A stretch of 64,000 bases of DNA, taken from positions 1,488,001 to 1,552,000 of the forward strand of contig NZ_WQRF01000001.1 in the NCBI RefSeq assembly GCF_009758415.1. Direction: 5' to 3'. Origin of the DNA: Devosia marina. GTDB lineage: Bacteria > Pseudomonadota > Alphaproteobacteria > Rhizobiales > Devosiaceae. The position numbers and the translations under genes are program-made. The stretch's first letter is position 1, and every line of letters begins with the position of its first letter. Of the stretch, positions 25,271-34,516 are shown piece by piece. The notes under the pieces were generated by a model. It worked only from the letters and a program-made list of their open reading frames with translations, was not told where the DNA came from and made no database searches.

Positions 25271-25896
25271 GCTACCGCTTTCCTTTCCCAATGGCCGTTG
25301 TCCGCGTGGCGTCGGTCATGGGTACTCTTTTCGCGCTTGATCGGCAGCCTGATGATGCTGCGCTCGATGCGGATGCCCGTTGAAGGGTTGCGGATGAATT
25401 CGTGCCGGACATGAGAATGGGGGATCGCGGAGCGTTCGACGCCCGAGGGCGGACCAAGTTCCATCCGGCGCCGATCGGGCCCGAAATAGTCCTTGGTCTC
25501 ATAATAGACCTGCAGCCAGCTCAGCTGGTTACAGAGCCGGGATTTGATCATGGTCAGCTTGTCGGGCAGCGTAATGACGTCGTCAAAGCCCATGCGGACA
25601 AGGCCAAGATAGGCTTCGAAATCCATGTCATGGGCAAAAAGGATCACCGGTGCAAACCGGACACCGATCTCTTCGCGGGAGCGGACGGCGCGCAGAATGG
25701 CGCCGAGCGGTCCAATGCCCACCCCCTCATGCGCCAGGAAAAAATTGATGCGGTTCGGTTTGTCCGCCGCGTCGAACTGGCGCCGGGAGGCGATCGGTTC
25801 GATGGTCGCAAATCCCGCCATCTGGGCGATCCGATCTAGCTGCCGGGTTTCTGCATCTTTGCGGGTGATCAGTTGGGCCGTACACTTGTCTAGCAT
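25267..25896 (-). CDS. degenerate receiver-domain protein in cyclic-di-GMP operon
   Basis: This 209-residue protein resembles a CheY-like receiver in its middle (about 50-135: INFFLAHEG, then PVILFAHDMDFEAYLGLVRMGFDDVITLP), but the acidic pocket, the phospho-accepting Asp and the conserved Lys are not evident. The C-terminal third is basic and not recognised. It is translated between two cyclic-di-GMP enzymes with overlaps on both sides (7 bases with the cyclase, 4 with the GGDEF-EAL gene). A phosphorylation-independent adaptor linking the enzymes is a reasonable guess. Being a response-regulator homologue is an inference from pattern only. Confidence 0.6.
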   Translation of the reverse strand: MLDKCTAQLITRKDAETRQLDRIAQMAGFATIEPIASRRQFDAADKPNRINFFLAHEGVGIGPLGAILRAVRSREEIGVRFAPVILFAHDMDFEAYLGLVRMGFDDVITLPDKLTMIKSRLCNQLSWLQVYYETKDYFGPDRRRMELGPPSGVERSAIPHSHVRHEFIRNPSTGIRIERSIIRLPIKREKSTHDRRHADNGHWERKAVA

Positions 25897-26915
25897 GACA
25901 TGCCCCCAACGACCCGGTTGCGACCGGCATGTTTGGCCCGGTAGAGATTACCATCGGCCCGAGCAAGCAGATCTTCAAAGCTTCTTACCCCCTTCGACAT
26001 CGCCGCCACGCCGATCGAAACAGTCATCCGGAAGCTTTGCTCGCCATGACGCACTTCGAGTTGCTGGATCTGCCGGCGCAGTCGCTCGCTTTCGGCCAGG
26101 GCGCAGCTCTCCGCCATCCCTGGCATCAGGAGCACAAATTCCTCGCCGCCAATGCGCGCGAACATGGCCGAGTCCGATTTTCGCATGGTCGGCAAGAAGG
26201 CGTGGCAGGCCGCGGCAAAGTGCATGAGGGCGCAGTCGCCTCCGGCATGACCAAAACCGTCATTGATGGATTTGAAGTGGTCGATGTCCAGGGCCGCCAG
26301 GGAAAAAGGCGAGCCGTCATGGAGATAGGCATCCACATAAAGCGAGCCTTCATAAAAGGCATGCCGCCGATTGTAGGCACCGGTGAGTTCATCGACGATC
26401 GTCAGCCGTCGAAGTGACGCCTCAGCGCGTTTCTGGTCGGTGATGTCGTGAATAACGACCTGCGCAAGGGGCGTTCCGGGCCAGGGAAGCCGGACAATCG
26501 TCAATCTGCAGAGGCGCTCGGCCCGTGCCACTCGCAGCAGCGCCTCCACTGAGGTTTTGTGATCATGCCGCGCGAGGGCCTCGCTCAATGCCTCCGAAAC
26601 CAAAGGCAGGTCGTCGGGCCCCACGAAGTCCAGCAGGTGCTGGCCGATAAGCGCCCCAGGCTCACTCTCCAACAACTGATTGGCGATGCCGTTGCTGAAC
26701 AGCACCCCTTGTGCGGAATGGAACAGCAGGGCGATTGGCAGAACATCGAGGGCAACGCCCATGAGTTCGCGGGCCCCGGACAATGCGGTCTGCGTCAGCC
26801 TGGCATCAGCTGCTCCGCCCTCATCGAGGGTGAAATCGTCCCAGCCAAAAGCATCGTGGTCGGTCGACCCACGCACCTCAGCAACCTCTAACTGCTTGAT
26901 CTGCAAGGCTTCCAC
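25890..26915 (-). CDS. PAS-GGDEF diguanylate cyclase
   Basis: This protein of about 341 residues has a PAS-like domain (about 55-165, LDVLPIALLFHSAQGVLFSN) and a GGDEF domain with the active motif RIGGEEF near residue 257. No canonical RxxD inhibitory site is seen just before the motif. It should make cyclic-di-GMP from GTP. The GTG at 26915 is preferred to an upstream TTG because AAGGGGGG precedes it. It is the first gene of the operon and diverges from a chemoreceptor gene across about 200 bp. Confidence 0.87.
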   Translation of the reverse strand: MEALQIKQLEVAEVRGSTDHDAFGWDDFTLDEGGAADARLTQTALSGARELMGVALDVLPIALLFHSAQGVLFSNGIANQLLESEPGALIGQHLLDFVGPDDLPLVSEALSEALARHDHKTSVEALLRVARAERLCRLTIVRLPWPGTPLAQVVIHDITDQKRAEASLRRLTIVDELTGAYNRRHAFYEGSLYVDAYLHDGSPFSLAALDIDHFKSINDGFGHAGGDCALMHFAAACHAFLPTMRKSDSAMFARIGGEEFVLLMPGMAESCALAESERLRRQIQQLEVRHGEQSFRMTVSIGVAAMSKGVRSFEDLLARADGNLYRAKHAGRNRVVGGMSC

Positions 26916-27123
26916 GGCGAGATCCCCCCTTCGCCGCAAAGTTCCACGCCCGAACTTATCGAGTGCTTAATGACAACGGTTTTGTCTCGCAATTCCGATC
27001 ACATGCGCAGCCATGGTTACTCAATGGAAAATCTGATCAGGACAAAGATGTGATGACGGTCTTGTCACATTTTTTACCAAGGTGCGATTGTTTGCTTGGT
27101 CAGAAAGTTACGGGGGAACCGTC

Positions 27124-28971
27124 ATGAGCCTGCGCATTTCGACCAAATTGATTATCATGGGGGTGCTGGCCCTGACCATGATGATCGCCGGGACGATATT
27201 TTCACTTTATAACAGCCAGACCCGGCTGGTCGAAGACCGTAAAGCAATGCTTTCGGCCATGACCGACGCAGCCACCTCGGTGATCGAGGCTTACGCAGCG
27301 CGGGCTGAAGCAGGGGAGCTAACCCGCGAGGACGCCCAGACACAGGCAATCGCTGCCATCGAGGCCATGCGCTACAGCGGCAATGAATATTTCTTTATCA
27401 ACGACATGACGCCCGTCATGATCATGCACCCGATTAAACCTGATCTGAACGGTCAGGACCTTACGCAGACCGCCGATCCAGACGGCAAGCGGCTCTTTGT
27501 TGAATTCGTCAAGACGGTGAAGGCGGGCGGCGCCGGGTTTGTCGACTATCTCTGGCCTAAACCAGGCAATGATGCACCGCAGCCCAAGCTCTCCCACGTC
27601 GCAGGCACCTCTTGGGGCTGGATCGTGGGAACGGGCGTTTATGTGGATGATCTCGAAGCAGCTTTTTGGGACAACGTGAGCTTGCTCGGGGCAGCGCTTC
27701 TCGCCGGTATAGCCATCATGGCAGCAGCCGCCTACCTGATTGCCCGTTCGATAACGCGCCCGGTCAACTCGCTCACCGCCGCGATGGCTGGCTTGGCCCA
27801 GGGCAATCACGAAGTCGAGGTGCCGGCGACGACCGCGAGTGACGAGATCGGCGACATGGCGCGCGCCGTCCTTGTGTTCAAGCAGTCTGCCATCGACAAG
27901 CTGGCAACGGAGGCAGAGGCTGCCGAGGTGCGCCAGAGCCGCGAAGCAGAAAGGGTGCGGGCCGAACAGGAGCGTCTGGCGAGCCAGGAAGCCAAGGCGG
28001 TAGAGGCCAAAAGCGATCTTGCCTCGGTAGAGGAGCTGGCAAGGGCCCTGCAGGCATTGGCAGCCGGCGACCTTGGATACCGGATCACCGCCGAACTTCC
28101 GCCCAAAACGCAAAGGCTCAAGGACGATTTCAACCGAACTGCGGATAGCCTGAGCGACATCATTGTCAATCTCCGGCGAACCTCTGAAGAGTTGAGGAAT
28201 GCCACTGGTGAAATGCTGACAGGCACCAACGATCTGTCCGAGCGCACCACCCGGCAGGCCGCGTCAATTGAAGAGACCTCTGCAGCCATGGAGCAACTCG
28301 CGGCGACAGTGATGGAAAATGCCCGTCGCGCCAAGGACGCCGCATCTACCGCCAGCGTGGTCACCCAAGCCGCTGAGGAAGGCGGGAAGGTCATGGAACA
28401 GGCAACCGCTGCGATGGGCCGGATCACGGCCTCCTCCGCCAAGGTGTCAGATATCATCAGGTTGATCGACGACATCGCCTTTCAAACCAATTTGCTGGCG
28501 CTCAATGCGTCTGTGGAAGCGGCGCGCGCCGGTGACGCCGGTAAGGGCTTTGCTGTTGTGGCTATCGAGGTGCGTCGCCTTGCTCAGAGCGCGGCCGAGG
28601 CCTCATCGGACGTCAAGGCCCTGATCGAGCAGTCGAGCAATGAGGTCGGTGGTGGTTCGCAGCTTGTGTCCCAGGCCGCAGAGCGGCTTGCTGCCATGCT
28701 CGAGGCGGCTCGCTCCAATAAAGAGCGCATGCAGGCAATCGTCAATGACAGTGGAGAGCAGGCTTCTGCGATAAACGAAATCAACGCCGCTATCCAGCAA
28801 ATGGACAAGATGACCCAGCACAACGCTGCCCTGGTTGAGCAGACTAGTGCAGCCATTGCGCAGGCAGAAGCGCAGGCTAGCGCGCTTGATCGCATCGTTG
28901 AGGTGTTCCGAGCTGGGGAGCAGAGCGCTCCATCGGCAGGGAAATCGAGGTCCAGCCTCAAGGCCGCCTGA
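27124..28971 (+). CDS. methyl-accepting chemotaxis protein with single Cache domain
   Basis: This is a 615-residue chemoreceptor. Membrane helices lie near 8-30 and 188-208 and bracket a periplasmic sCache-type domain (about 31-185, with [17 protein letters not shown]). A HAMP domain (about 208-262) follows, then a second HAMP-like stretch (about 310-365) and the signalling bundle, whose hairpin tip [18 protein letters not shown] is near 455-472. No C-terminal CheR pentapeptide is present. The ATG has GGGGGAA upstream. It is divergent from the cyclic-di-GMP operon, and about 150 bp of non-coding DNA upstream should hold both promoters. Confidence 0.92.
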   Translation: MSLRISTKLIIMGVLALTMMIAGTIFSLYNSQTRLVEDRKAMLSAMTDAATSVIEAYAARAEAGELTREDAQTQAIAAIEAMRYSGNEYFFINDMTPVMIMHPIKPDLNGQDLTQTADPDGKRLFVEFVKTVKAGGAGFVDYLWPKPGNDAPQPKLSHVAGTSWGWIVGTGVYVDDLEAAFWDNVSLLGAALLAGIAIMAAAAYLIARSITRPVNSLTAAMAGLAQGNHEVEVPATTASDEIGDMARAVLVFKQSAIDKLATEAEAAEVRQSREAERVRAEQERLASQEAKAVEAKSDLASVEELARALQALAAGDLGYRITAELPPKTQRLKDDFNRTADSLSDIIVNLRRTSEELRNATGEMLTGTNDLSERTTRQAASIEETSAAMEQLAATVMENARRAKDAASTASVVTQAAEEGGKVMEQATAAMGRITASSAKVSDIIRLIDDIAFQTNLLALNASVEAARAGDAGKGFAVVAIEVRRLAQSAAEASSDVKALIEQSSNEVGGGSQLVSQAAERLAAMLEAARSNKERMQAIVNDSGEQASAINEINAAIQQMDKMTQHNAALVEQTSAAIAQAEAQASALDRIVEVFRAGEQSAPSAGKSRSSLKAA

Positions 28972-28978
28972 CCGACAT

Positions 28979-29011
28979 AAAAACTGGGGGCGCCGGCCAT
29001 GCCGACGCCCT
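28979..29011 (-). terminator. terminator downstream of the DUF3606-like gene
   Basis: On the minus strand a 10-bp stem with one mismatch (GGGCGTCGGC with GCCGGCGCCC, three-base loop) is followed by CCAGTTTTTT. It lies 36 bp after the stop of the small gene at 29047-29213 and may also act against read-through toward the chemoreceptor. Confidence 0.7.
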
Positions 29012-29046
29012 CCTGGGGTGGTTGCCTTAACGGGAAAGAGGGCGTC

Positions 29047-29213
29047 CTAGCTTTCGCGATCGAGCTTGTCATCGACCTTGTCGCGCGAATTTCTCATGTC
29101 CTTGACGGCCCTCCTCACCTCGTCCTTCGAAACGTTCTGCCTGTTCGCCTCATAACGAACCCCATGATCCTGCTGGCCTGCGACCCGCGCCCGATCTTGA
29201 CTGTTGTTTGCAT
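29047..29213 (-). pseudogene. small DUF3606-like protein with an apparent 1-nt deletion after the start
   Basis: One frame encodes a small charged protein: ANNSQDRARVAGQQDHGVRY, then a tail with SKDEVRRAVKDMRNSRDKVD and the end DKLDRES. This has the layout of DUF3606-type proteins. The frame has no start codon, but GGAGGCAAGGC-ATG-CA lies exactly where ATGGCAAAC is expected, so one G seems missing after ATG. With that base restored the gene would be 56 codons including stop. It is therefore a frameshifted gene or a sequencing error. Its length fits the family, and a terminator follows. Confidence 0.55.
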
Positions 29214-29349
29214 GCCTTGCCTCCGAAACAATGCGGCTGCTGCGTCTCCAAGGCGACGGGCAGCGCTTGGTTCACTCATGGATGCGCATCTCTACGTGAC
29301 AGATGAACTATTGCACGGGAGATGGAGGGAAGAGCGGTGACTCATGCAA

Positions 29350-30870
29350 TCAGCTTTCCGCCTGTTGGGTGCGCGACGCCGTCATGCGCATGACAAAGCG
29401 AACGATCACCGTTCCCCAGAGCAGGATCACGAGCACCCCCAGCACTGCAGCGACTGGACGCTCGAAGAAGCCCAGCAGGTCACCGTCGGACTTGATCATC
29501 GAGGTGAGGAAATTGCGCTCCACCATGCCCCCGAGCACCAGGCCGAGGATGATGGGCGCCAAGGGGAATCCGTTTTCCTCCAGGAACCAGCCGGCCAAGC
29601 CGATGCACAGCATCAGGACGATGCCATAGGGGGAATTGGTGAGGGCGAAAGAGCCGACAATACAGAAGGTCAGGATCAGCGGCATGAGAATGCGGCGCGG
29701 AATGGTCAGCACACGGCGGGCCAGTTTGACCGTGCCCCAGCCCAGCGGCACCATGACGATGATGGCCAGGATGAAGAGCATGAACACTGCATAGATAATC
29801 TCTGGCGTCTGCAGGAACACTGTGGGGCCGGGATTTATGCCCTTCATGTAGAGGACACCGATGGCAATGGCGGTGACGCTGTCGCCGGGAATACCGAAGA
29901 CCAAGGCCGGGATCCATGATCCGCCGACTGCCGCGTTGTTTGCCGCCGAAGCATCGACCAGTCCTTCCGGGTGCCCCTTGCCATATTGTTCGGGTGTCTT
30001 GGACATGCGCTTGGAGAACGCGTAGCTCATCCAGGCGGCAATATCAGCCCCCGCACCCGGCAAGGCGCCGATCATCGTGCCCAGCGTTGAGCTGCGCAGG
30101 ATGTTCTTGGGATAGCGCATGATCAGCGCACCGAGGCCAGCAAATAGCGGACCCTTGGTCGGCGGCACTTGTGGCAGGGGGGCGGCCGTGTTCATGCGGA
30201 TGGCGCCGCGCAGGACCTCGCCTATCGCGAAAAGACCAATCATGGCGGGAACGAACTCGATGCCTGCAAGCAGATCGACACTGCCGAAGGTGAAGCGCGG
30301 CGTGCCTGACGTAGGGTCGAGCCCGACCGTAGCCAGTGACAGCCCGATGAGGAGTGAGATACCTGCCTTGAGTGCATTGTCCGAGGCGATAAAGACCGCG
30401 CTGGATAGGCCAAGCACCGCCAGCCAGAAATACTCAAACGAAGTGAATTTCAGCGCGAATTCGGCCAGCACCGGAGCCGCCAGGATGAGCACCAGCACAC
30501 CGAAGAGCCCGCCAATGGCAGACACCAAGAGGCTGGTGCCCAGGCTCAGATTGAGCTTGCCGGCCAGGGCCAGCTTGTGGGCATCTTCAACATAGGCTGC
30601 CGAAGCTGGGGTGCCTGGCATGCGCAGGAGAGCGCCAGGGATATCGCCGGCGAAAATGGCCATGCCGCTGGCGGTAACGATGGCCGCGATAGCTGGAATG
30701 GGGTCCATGAAAAATGTAACCGGCACCAGAAGCGCGGTGGCCATGGTGGCCGTGAGGCCCGGCATGGCGCCCACAAACATGCCAAAGGCGCCGGCGCACA
30801 GGACGACAAGCAGCACTTCAGGGTCAAGGACCAGCTGCAGTGCCTGCCACAGAATGTCGGGTGAAACCAT
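29350..30870 (-). CDS. tctA: tripartite tricarboxylate transporter permease, large subunit
   Basis: This is a 506-residue TctA-family inner-membrane protein with about a dozen hydrophobic segments. It has the family motifs GAMPGLTATMATALLVP near residue 30 and the second, inverted-repeat copy GALPGAGADIAAWMSYAFSK near 270. The ATG at 30870 is chosen by homology (MVSPDILWQALQLVLDP); the upstream extension is not TctA-like. It forms the channel of a secondary transporter for tricarboxylates or other organic acids, driven by an ion gradient, and follows tctB after two bases. Confidence 0.92.
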   Translation of the reverse strand: MVSPDILWQALQLVLDPEVLLVVLCAGAFGMFVGAMPGLTATMATALLVPVTFFMDPIPAIAAIVTASGMAIFAGDIPGALLRMPGTPASAAYVEDAHKLALAGKLNLSLGTSLLVSAIGGLFGVLVLILAAPVLAEFALKFTSFEYFWLAVLGLSSAVFIASDNALKAGISLLIGLSLATVGLDPTSGTPRFTFGSVDLLAGIEFVPAMIGLFAIGEVLRGAIRMNTAAPLPQVPPTKGPLFAGLGALIMRYPKNILRSSTLGTMIGALPGAGADIAAWMSYAFSKRMSKTPEQYGKGHPEGLVDASAANNAAVGGSWIPALVFGIPGDSVTAIAIGVLYMKGINPGPTVFLQTPEIIYAVFMLFILAIIVMVPLGWGTVKLARRVLTIPRRILMPLILTFCIVGSFALTNSPYGIVLMLCIGLAGWFLEENGFPLAPIILGLVLGGMVERNFLTSMIKSDGDLLGFFERPVAAVLGVLVILLWGTVIVRFVMRMTASRTQQAES

Positions 30871-30872
30871 GG

Positions 30873-31343
30873 TCAGAACAGGCTCTCGATGGGCCCGCGC
30901 GGCAGTGGCACTTCCAGCGCAACGGCAAACAGGATCCAACACAAGGCCGCGCCCGCGATGGCAAAGGCTATGGATTGAACCAGCGGCACGCGAAACCACA
31001 CAAACAGCGCCAGAAGCGAGAGGATCGTGACGGGAATAAAGCCGATCAGTCCGGCCAGGAAGATGTGCGCCAAGACCGCAGCAACGACCAGCGCCGCGCT
31101 GACCAATCCCGAAGCGGTCTTGAGGGTGGGGTCAATGATAACGGCAAAGCGACCTTCGGCGCTTTTGAAACCGGAAAAGACCATAAAAAGCCCGCTCAGT
31201 GCCAAACCAAGCCCCAGAATGCTGGGAAACAGCGAGGCGCCATAGGGTTGGCCGGGAAAGGCCGGAAACTGGGTAGCCATGGCGAACATGACAAGGCCAA
31301 TGGCCAGAAACAGCGCGCCCATAAGAGAGTCGCTCAATTGCAT
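30873..31343 (-). CDS. tctB: tripartite tricarboxylate transporter small subunit
   Basis: This is a 156-residue membrane protein with four hydrophobic helices, typical of TctB (start MQLSDSLMGALFLAIGLVMF, end PLPRGPIESLF). The ATG at 31343 follows GGGAGGAGG. TctB proteins are poorly conserved in sequence, so the call leans on size, topology and its place between the TctC-type binding protein gene and tctA. Confidence 0.87.
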   Translation of the reverse strand: MQLSDSLMGALFLAIGLVMFAMATQFPAFPGQPYGASLFPSILGLGLALSGLFMVFSGFKSAEGRFAVIIDPTLKTASGLVSAALVVAAVLAHIFLAGLIGFIPVTILSLLALFVWFRVPLVQSIAFAIAGAALCWILFAVALEVPLPRGPIESLF

Positions 31344-31372
31344 GCCAGTTCCTCCTCCCGGCAACAGATTGG

Positions 31373-31394
31373 GGCGGGCACGACTGCGCCCGCC
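31373..31394 (-). terminator. intercistronic stem-loop between tctC-type and tctB genes
   Basis: GGCGGGC and GCCCGCC form a 7-bp GC stem with an eight-base loop in the 70-bp gap between the binding-protein stop and tctB. Without a T-run it probably stabilises or attenuates, leaving more mRNA for the binding protein. Confidence 0.45.
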
Positions 31395-31413
31395 GCCTGA
31401 TTGGTCCCGCGCC

Positions 31414-32409
31414 CTAGCTCGAGGCCAGACCCGCCGCAGTAAGGGCATCCGACATGATGGCGTCGGTTGTGCTCATCATATCTGCGTGCGCAGCCGGGTC
31501 GAGATAGGTGATACCAAAGCCGCGGCTGTTCATGAACTCGACAAATTCGGGGTCTTGGGCGATTTCGGCCAGGGCTGTCGAAATGGCTTCGGCGGCCACG
31601 GGGTCCATGTCCTTGGGACCGCAAATGCCGCGCCAGGTCGAGAGCGAGAACTGGCCGCCCGCTTCCTTGACCGTGGGCACATCAGGATGGGACGCAGCGC
31701 GGGCATCCGCCATCAAGGCCAGGTTCTTGGCACGGCCGGCATCGACCATGGCCTTGGTTTCGGCCAGCGATACCGTCACCAGGTCAATGCCGCCGGCGAT
31801 CAGGTCCTGCATGGCAGGCGCCGAGCCTTCCGACGGCACCCAGGTGACGTGGTCCGGCGCCAGGTCCATGGACAGCAGCCAACCGATCAGCGCCAGATGC
31901 CAGATACCGCCCTGTCCGGTGCCGGAGGCCTTGAACGTGCCGGGTTCAGACTCGGCAATGGCCTTGGCAAGACTTTCGACATCGCCATAGGGGCTGTCGG
32001 ATGAAACGGTAATGCCGGGGCTGTCGGCATTCATCAGGCCAAGTGGCGTGTAGTCGGCCGAGGTGAGCTCGGTCAGGCCAACATGATGCATCATGGTGAT
32101 TTCAACTGTCACCAGACCGATAGTGTAGCCATCGGGGGCGGCATTAGCGATCGCCGAATGGCCGACAACGCCCGAACCGCCTGTGCGATTGACGACGTTG
32201 AAGCTACCGCCCAGACGCTTTTCGAGCAGAGCGGCAATCATGCGGCCGGTGGCGTCGGTACCGCCGCCAGCGCCCCAGGGGACGACTACGGTAACCGGAC
32301 GACTTGGATAGTCAGCGCCCAGGACGCTGCGCGGCGCCACCGACAATGCCAATGCGGCGGCGGCCCCGCCAAGAACGGTTCGACGGGTGATGGGTCTATT
32401 CAAGCTCAT
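31414..32409 (-). CDS. tripartite tricarboxylate transporter substrate-binding protein (Bug/TctC family)
   Basis: This is a 331-residue periplasmic binding protein of the Bug family. It carries a twin-arginine-like leader TRRTVLGGAAAALALS with likely cleavage after SVLGA, and the mature start YPSRPVTVVVPWGAGGGTD is diagnostic. The ATG at 32409 has GGGAGGAAC upstream. Bug proteins bind carboxylates such as citrate, tartrate, aromatic acids or nicotinate. The ligand here is probably the substrate of the neighbouring DapA-family and Gfo/Idh enzymes. Confidence 0.9.
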   Translation of the reverse strand: MSLNRPITRRTVLGGAAAALALSVAPRSVLGADYPSRPVTVVVPWGAGGGTDATGRMIAALLEKRLGGSFNVVNRTGGSGVVGHSAIANAAPDGYTIGLVTVEITMMHHVGLTELTSADYTPLGLMNADSPGITVSSDSPYGDVESLAKAIAESEPGTFKASGTGQGGIWHLALIGWLLSMDLAPDHVTWVPSEGSAPAMQDLIAGGIDLVTVSLAETKAMVDAGRAKNLALMADARAASHPDVPTVKEAGGQFSLSTWRGICGPKDMDPVAAEAISTALAEIAQDPEFVEFMNSRGFGITYLDPAAHADMMSTTDAIMSDALTAAGLASS

Positions 32410-32449
32410 AAGTTCCTCCCATTGAGCAGTTTGAATTTTCAGTCGCGTT

Positions 32450-33385
32450 TCAGGCCGCGCTTTGCGCCCTGAATGCGTGTTCAGCGGCCAAAAGAGCGCG
32501 GGCGGCCGTTTCGACCTCCGCCCGCTCGGTTGCCGGAAGGCCACTGGAAGGCTCAAGAATGGGGCCCATTTGTGCAATGCCGGCAAGGCTCACCGCTTCG
32601 TGCAGAACGCGAATTTCATTGATGCGATTGCGCGCAGCTTCCAATGCCAGCATAGGCTGAATAAGGCTCTGCGCTTGGTCGACCCGGCCTTCGCGTAAGG
32701 CCGCCAGGGCTGCCATGGAGATGGCGGGCGCCAGGCACACGCAGCCTGCGGTAAAACCCGCCAGTCCATAATCGCGCATATGCGCAATGGCTGGCGGTTC
32801 ACCGAAGCCGGAAATGATCCGCTCGGCGCCGATAGCGGCGATAATGGCATCTAGATAGCTATCCCGACCGCCCTGCGGCCGCGGCACGGCGTATTTGACG
32901 CCAAAGACCACACCATCAGCAACAAGCGCGCCCAGGGACTGGGGCAGCAGGTAGTCGTCGGTCTTGATGTAAACGATTAGCTGGACACCGCACTCGGCAT
33001 GGAAGCGCCGCAGCGATGCCATGGTCCCCTCCTCGGTCCGGGGCGCAATCATCGGCAGCAGCAGGGCGACCGGGTATTTCCTGCTTTTGAGCTGAGCGGC
33101 CTGATCTACCAGCCGACCACCATCCGAGCCGACCGAAGGCAAGAGCCAAGTATTGCTGCCGCAGGACAGTTCCAGCTGATCCAGCCAATTGGCATATTGC
33201 GAGATAGGCCAGTGATGCGCCAGGGCATTGCCACCATAAAGCAGTGTCGAGACACCGCCAGCCTCGAGGTGGTGTACCAGCGCCGCATTGGCAGCAATGT
33301 CGAAGGCCCCATCGGCGCTGCGTGCCAGTGGCGGGACAGCCATGACAGATTTGGACAGATCAGCCGGTGTGACTTCAGTGCGCAT
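32450..33385 (-). CDS. dihydrodipicolinate synthase family protein (DapA superfamily aldolase/lyase)
   Basis: This is a 311-residue TIM-barrel class I lyase. The Schiff-base lysine is in FGVKYAVPR near residue 162 and the conserved Tyr precedes it in VYIKTDDYLLP near 143. The G-rich substrate loop reads LLYGGNALAHHWP in place of the GTTGE of DapA, so it is not a lysine-pathway enzyme. Related proteins act on keto acids such as 5-keto-4-deoxyglucarate or KDG. It is the first gene of the operon with the TctC, TctB and TctA proteins, which implies the transporter brings in the acid that it cleaves or dehydrates. Confidence 0.85.
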   Translation of the reverse strand: MRTEVTPADLSKSVMAVPPLARSADGAFDIAANAALVHHLEAGGVSTLLYGGNALAHHWPISQYANWLDQLELSCGSNTWLLPSVGSDGGRLVDQAAQLKSRKYPVALLLPMIAPRTEEGTMASLRRFHAECGVQLIVYIKTDDYLLPQSLGALVADGVVFGVKYAVPRPQGGRDSYLDAIIAAIGAERIISGFGEPPAIAHMRDYGLAGFTAGCVCLAPAISMAALAALREGRVDQAQSLIQPMLALEAARNRINEIRVLHEAVSLAGIAQMGPILEPSSGLPATERAEVETAARALLAAEHAFRAQSAA

Positions 33386-33496
33386 ACGGAGGGCTCCAAC
33401 CTTGTTAGGACCAGACCGATAACGGACTGACCCAGATTCGTCAACAGTTGTTAGATTGGTAAAAAACGGTTAGATGAACTGATCTGCGGAGGAATT

Positions 33497-34492
33497 ATGT
33501 CTCGTTTGAAAATTGCCATTGCCGGCGCCGGCGCCATCAGCGAATTCCATTTGCGCGGCTGGCGCTCCCGGTCCGATGTAGAGATCTGTGGGCTGTGCGA
33601 CCCTGACCAGGCCCGCGCCGAAGCTCGCGCCGAACAGTTTGGGATTGATCGGGTCTTCACCGACGTCGAAGTCATGCTCGATCAAACAAATCCGGACGCA
33701 ATCGACATCATTACCCCCGTAGGCACGCATGCCGATCTCGTACGGCTGGCCGCAGGCAAACGCGTTCACGTGATGTGCCAGAAGCCGATGACCGCAACCG
33801 TCGCTGAGGCAGAGGCCCTAATCGCCGATGTCGGCGAAACCGTGCGCTTCATGGTGCATGAGAATTATCGCTTCCGCCCGCATTATGCCGAAATGGCGCG
33901 CCGGGTGGCGGATGGTGAGGTAGGAAATGTCCGTCACGCAAGACTGACCGTGCGCTCGTCATCACTGTTCGATTACCCGGGCAAGACGCCCTTTCTGCTG
34001 GGACGCCAACCCTATCTTGCAGGGTTTGATCGACTCCTTGTTTTCGAGATTCTGATCCATCACCTCGATGCGTTGCGATCCATTTTCGGAGAAATGGACG
34101 TGACGTCCGCCGTGCTCGACCGAGTCAACTCAGACGTGAAGGGGGAGGATGTAGCGCTCGTGACCCTGCGAAGCGCTGCAGGCGCTACCATAGTGATCGA
34201 TGCCAATGTGTCAGCGATCGGCTATCCACCCTTGCCAACGGATCGGCTAGAGGTTCTTGGAGACCGGGACACGTTGGTCCTCGATCAGGCCGTGATCCGC
34301 AAACTGTCCGTTGAGGAGCCCCTGACCGTACACGACCTCAAGGCCAATTATCAGGCCTGTTTCACCGGCGCCGTAAACGCCTTTGCCGACGGGCTGATCA
34401 CAGGCGCGCCCTTCCCGACCGATAGGCTGGACAATCTCAAGACACTCAAGCTGATGGAGTCTGTTTATCGGGCGGCGGGAATTGCGGTATAG
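33497..34492 (+). CDS. Gfo/Idh/MocA family oxidoreductase
   Basis: This is a 331-residue NAD(P)-dependent sugar or cyclitol dehydrogenase. The Rossmann motif GAGAISEFH is at residues 10-18, and the conserved lysine lies in CQKPM (usually EKP) near 94-98, with HENYRFRPHY following. The ATG has GCGGAGGAA upstream. It is divergent from the DapA-family/Tct operon and is followed by a GntR regulator after 24 bp, so the four-part locus should serve one catabolic route for a sugar acid or polyol acid. Confidence 0.9.
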   Translation: MSRLKIAIAGAGAISEFHLRGWRSRSDVEICGLCDPDQARAEARAEQFGIDRVFTDVEVMLDQTNPDAIDIITPVGTHADLVRLAAGKRVHVMCQKPMTATVAEAEALIADVGETVRFMVHENYRFRPHYAEMARRVADGEVGNVRHARLTVRSSSLFDYPGKTPFLLGRQPYLAGFDRLLVFEILIHHLDALRSIFGEMDVTSAVLDRVNSDVKGEDVALVTLRSAAGATIVIDANVSAIGYPPLPTDRLEVLGDRDTLVLDQAVIRKLSVEEPLTVHDLKANYQACFTGAVNAFADGLITGAPFPTDRLDNLKTLKLMESVYRAAGIAV

Positions 34493-34516
34493 AGGCGTCA
34501 CTCAAGGATAGTGTCC

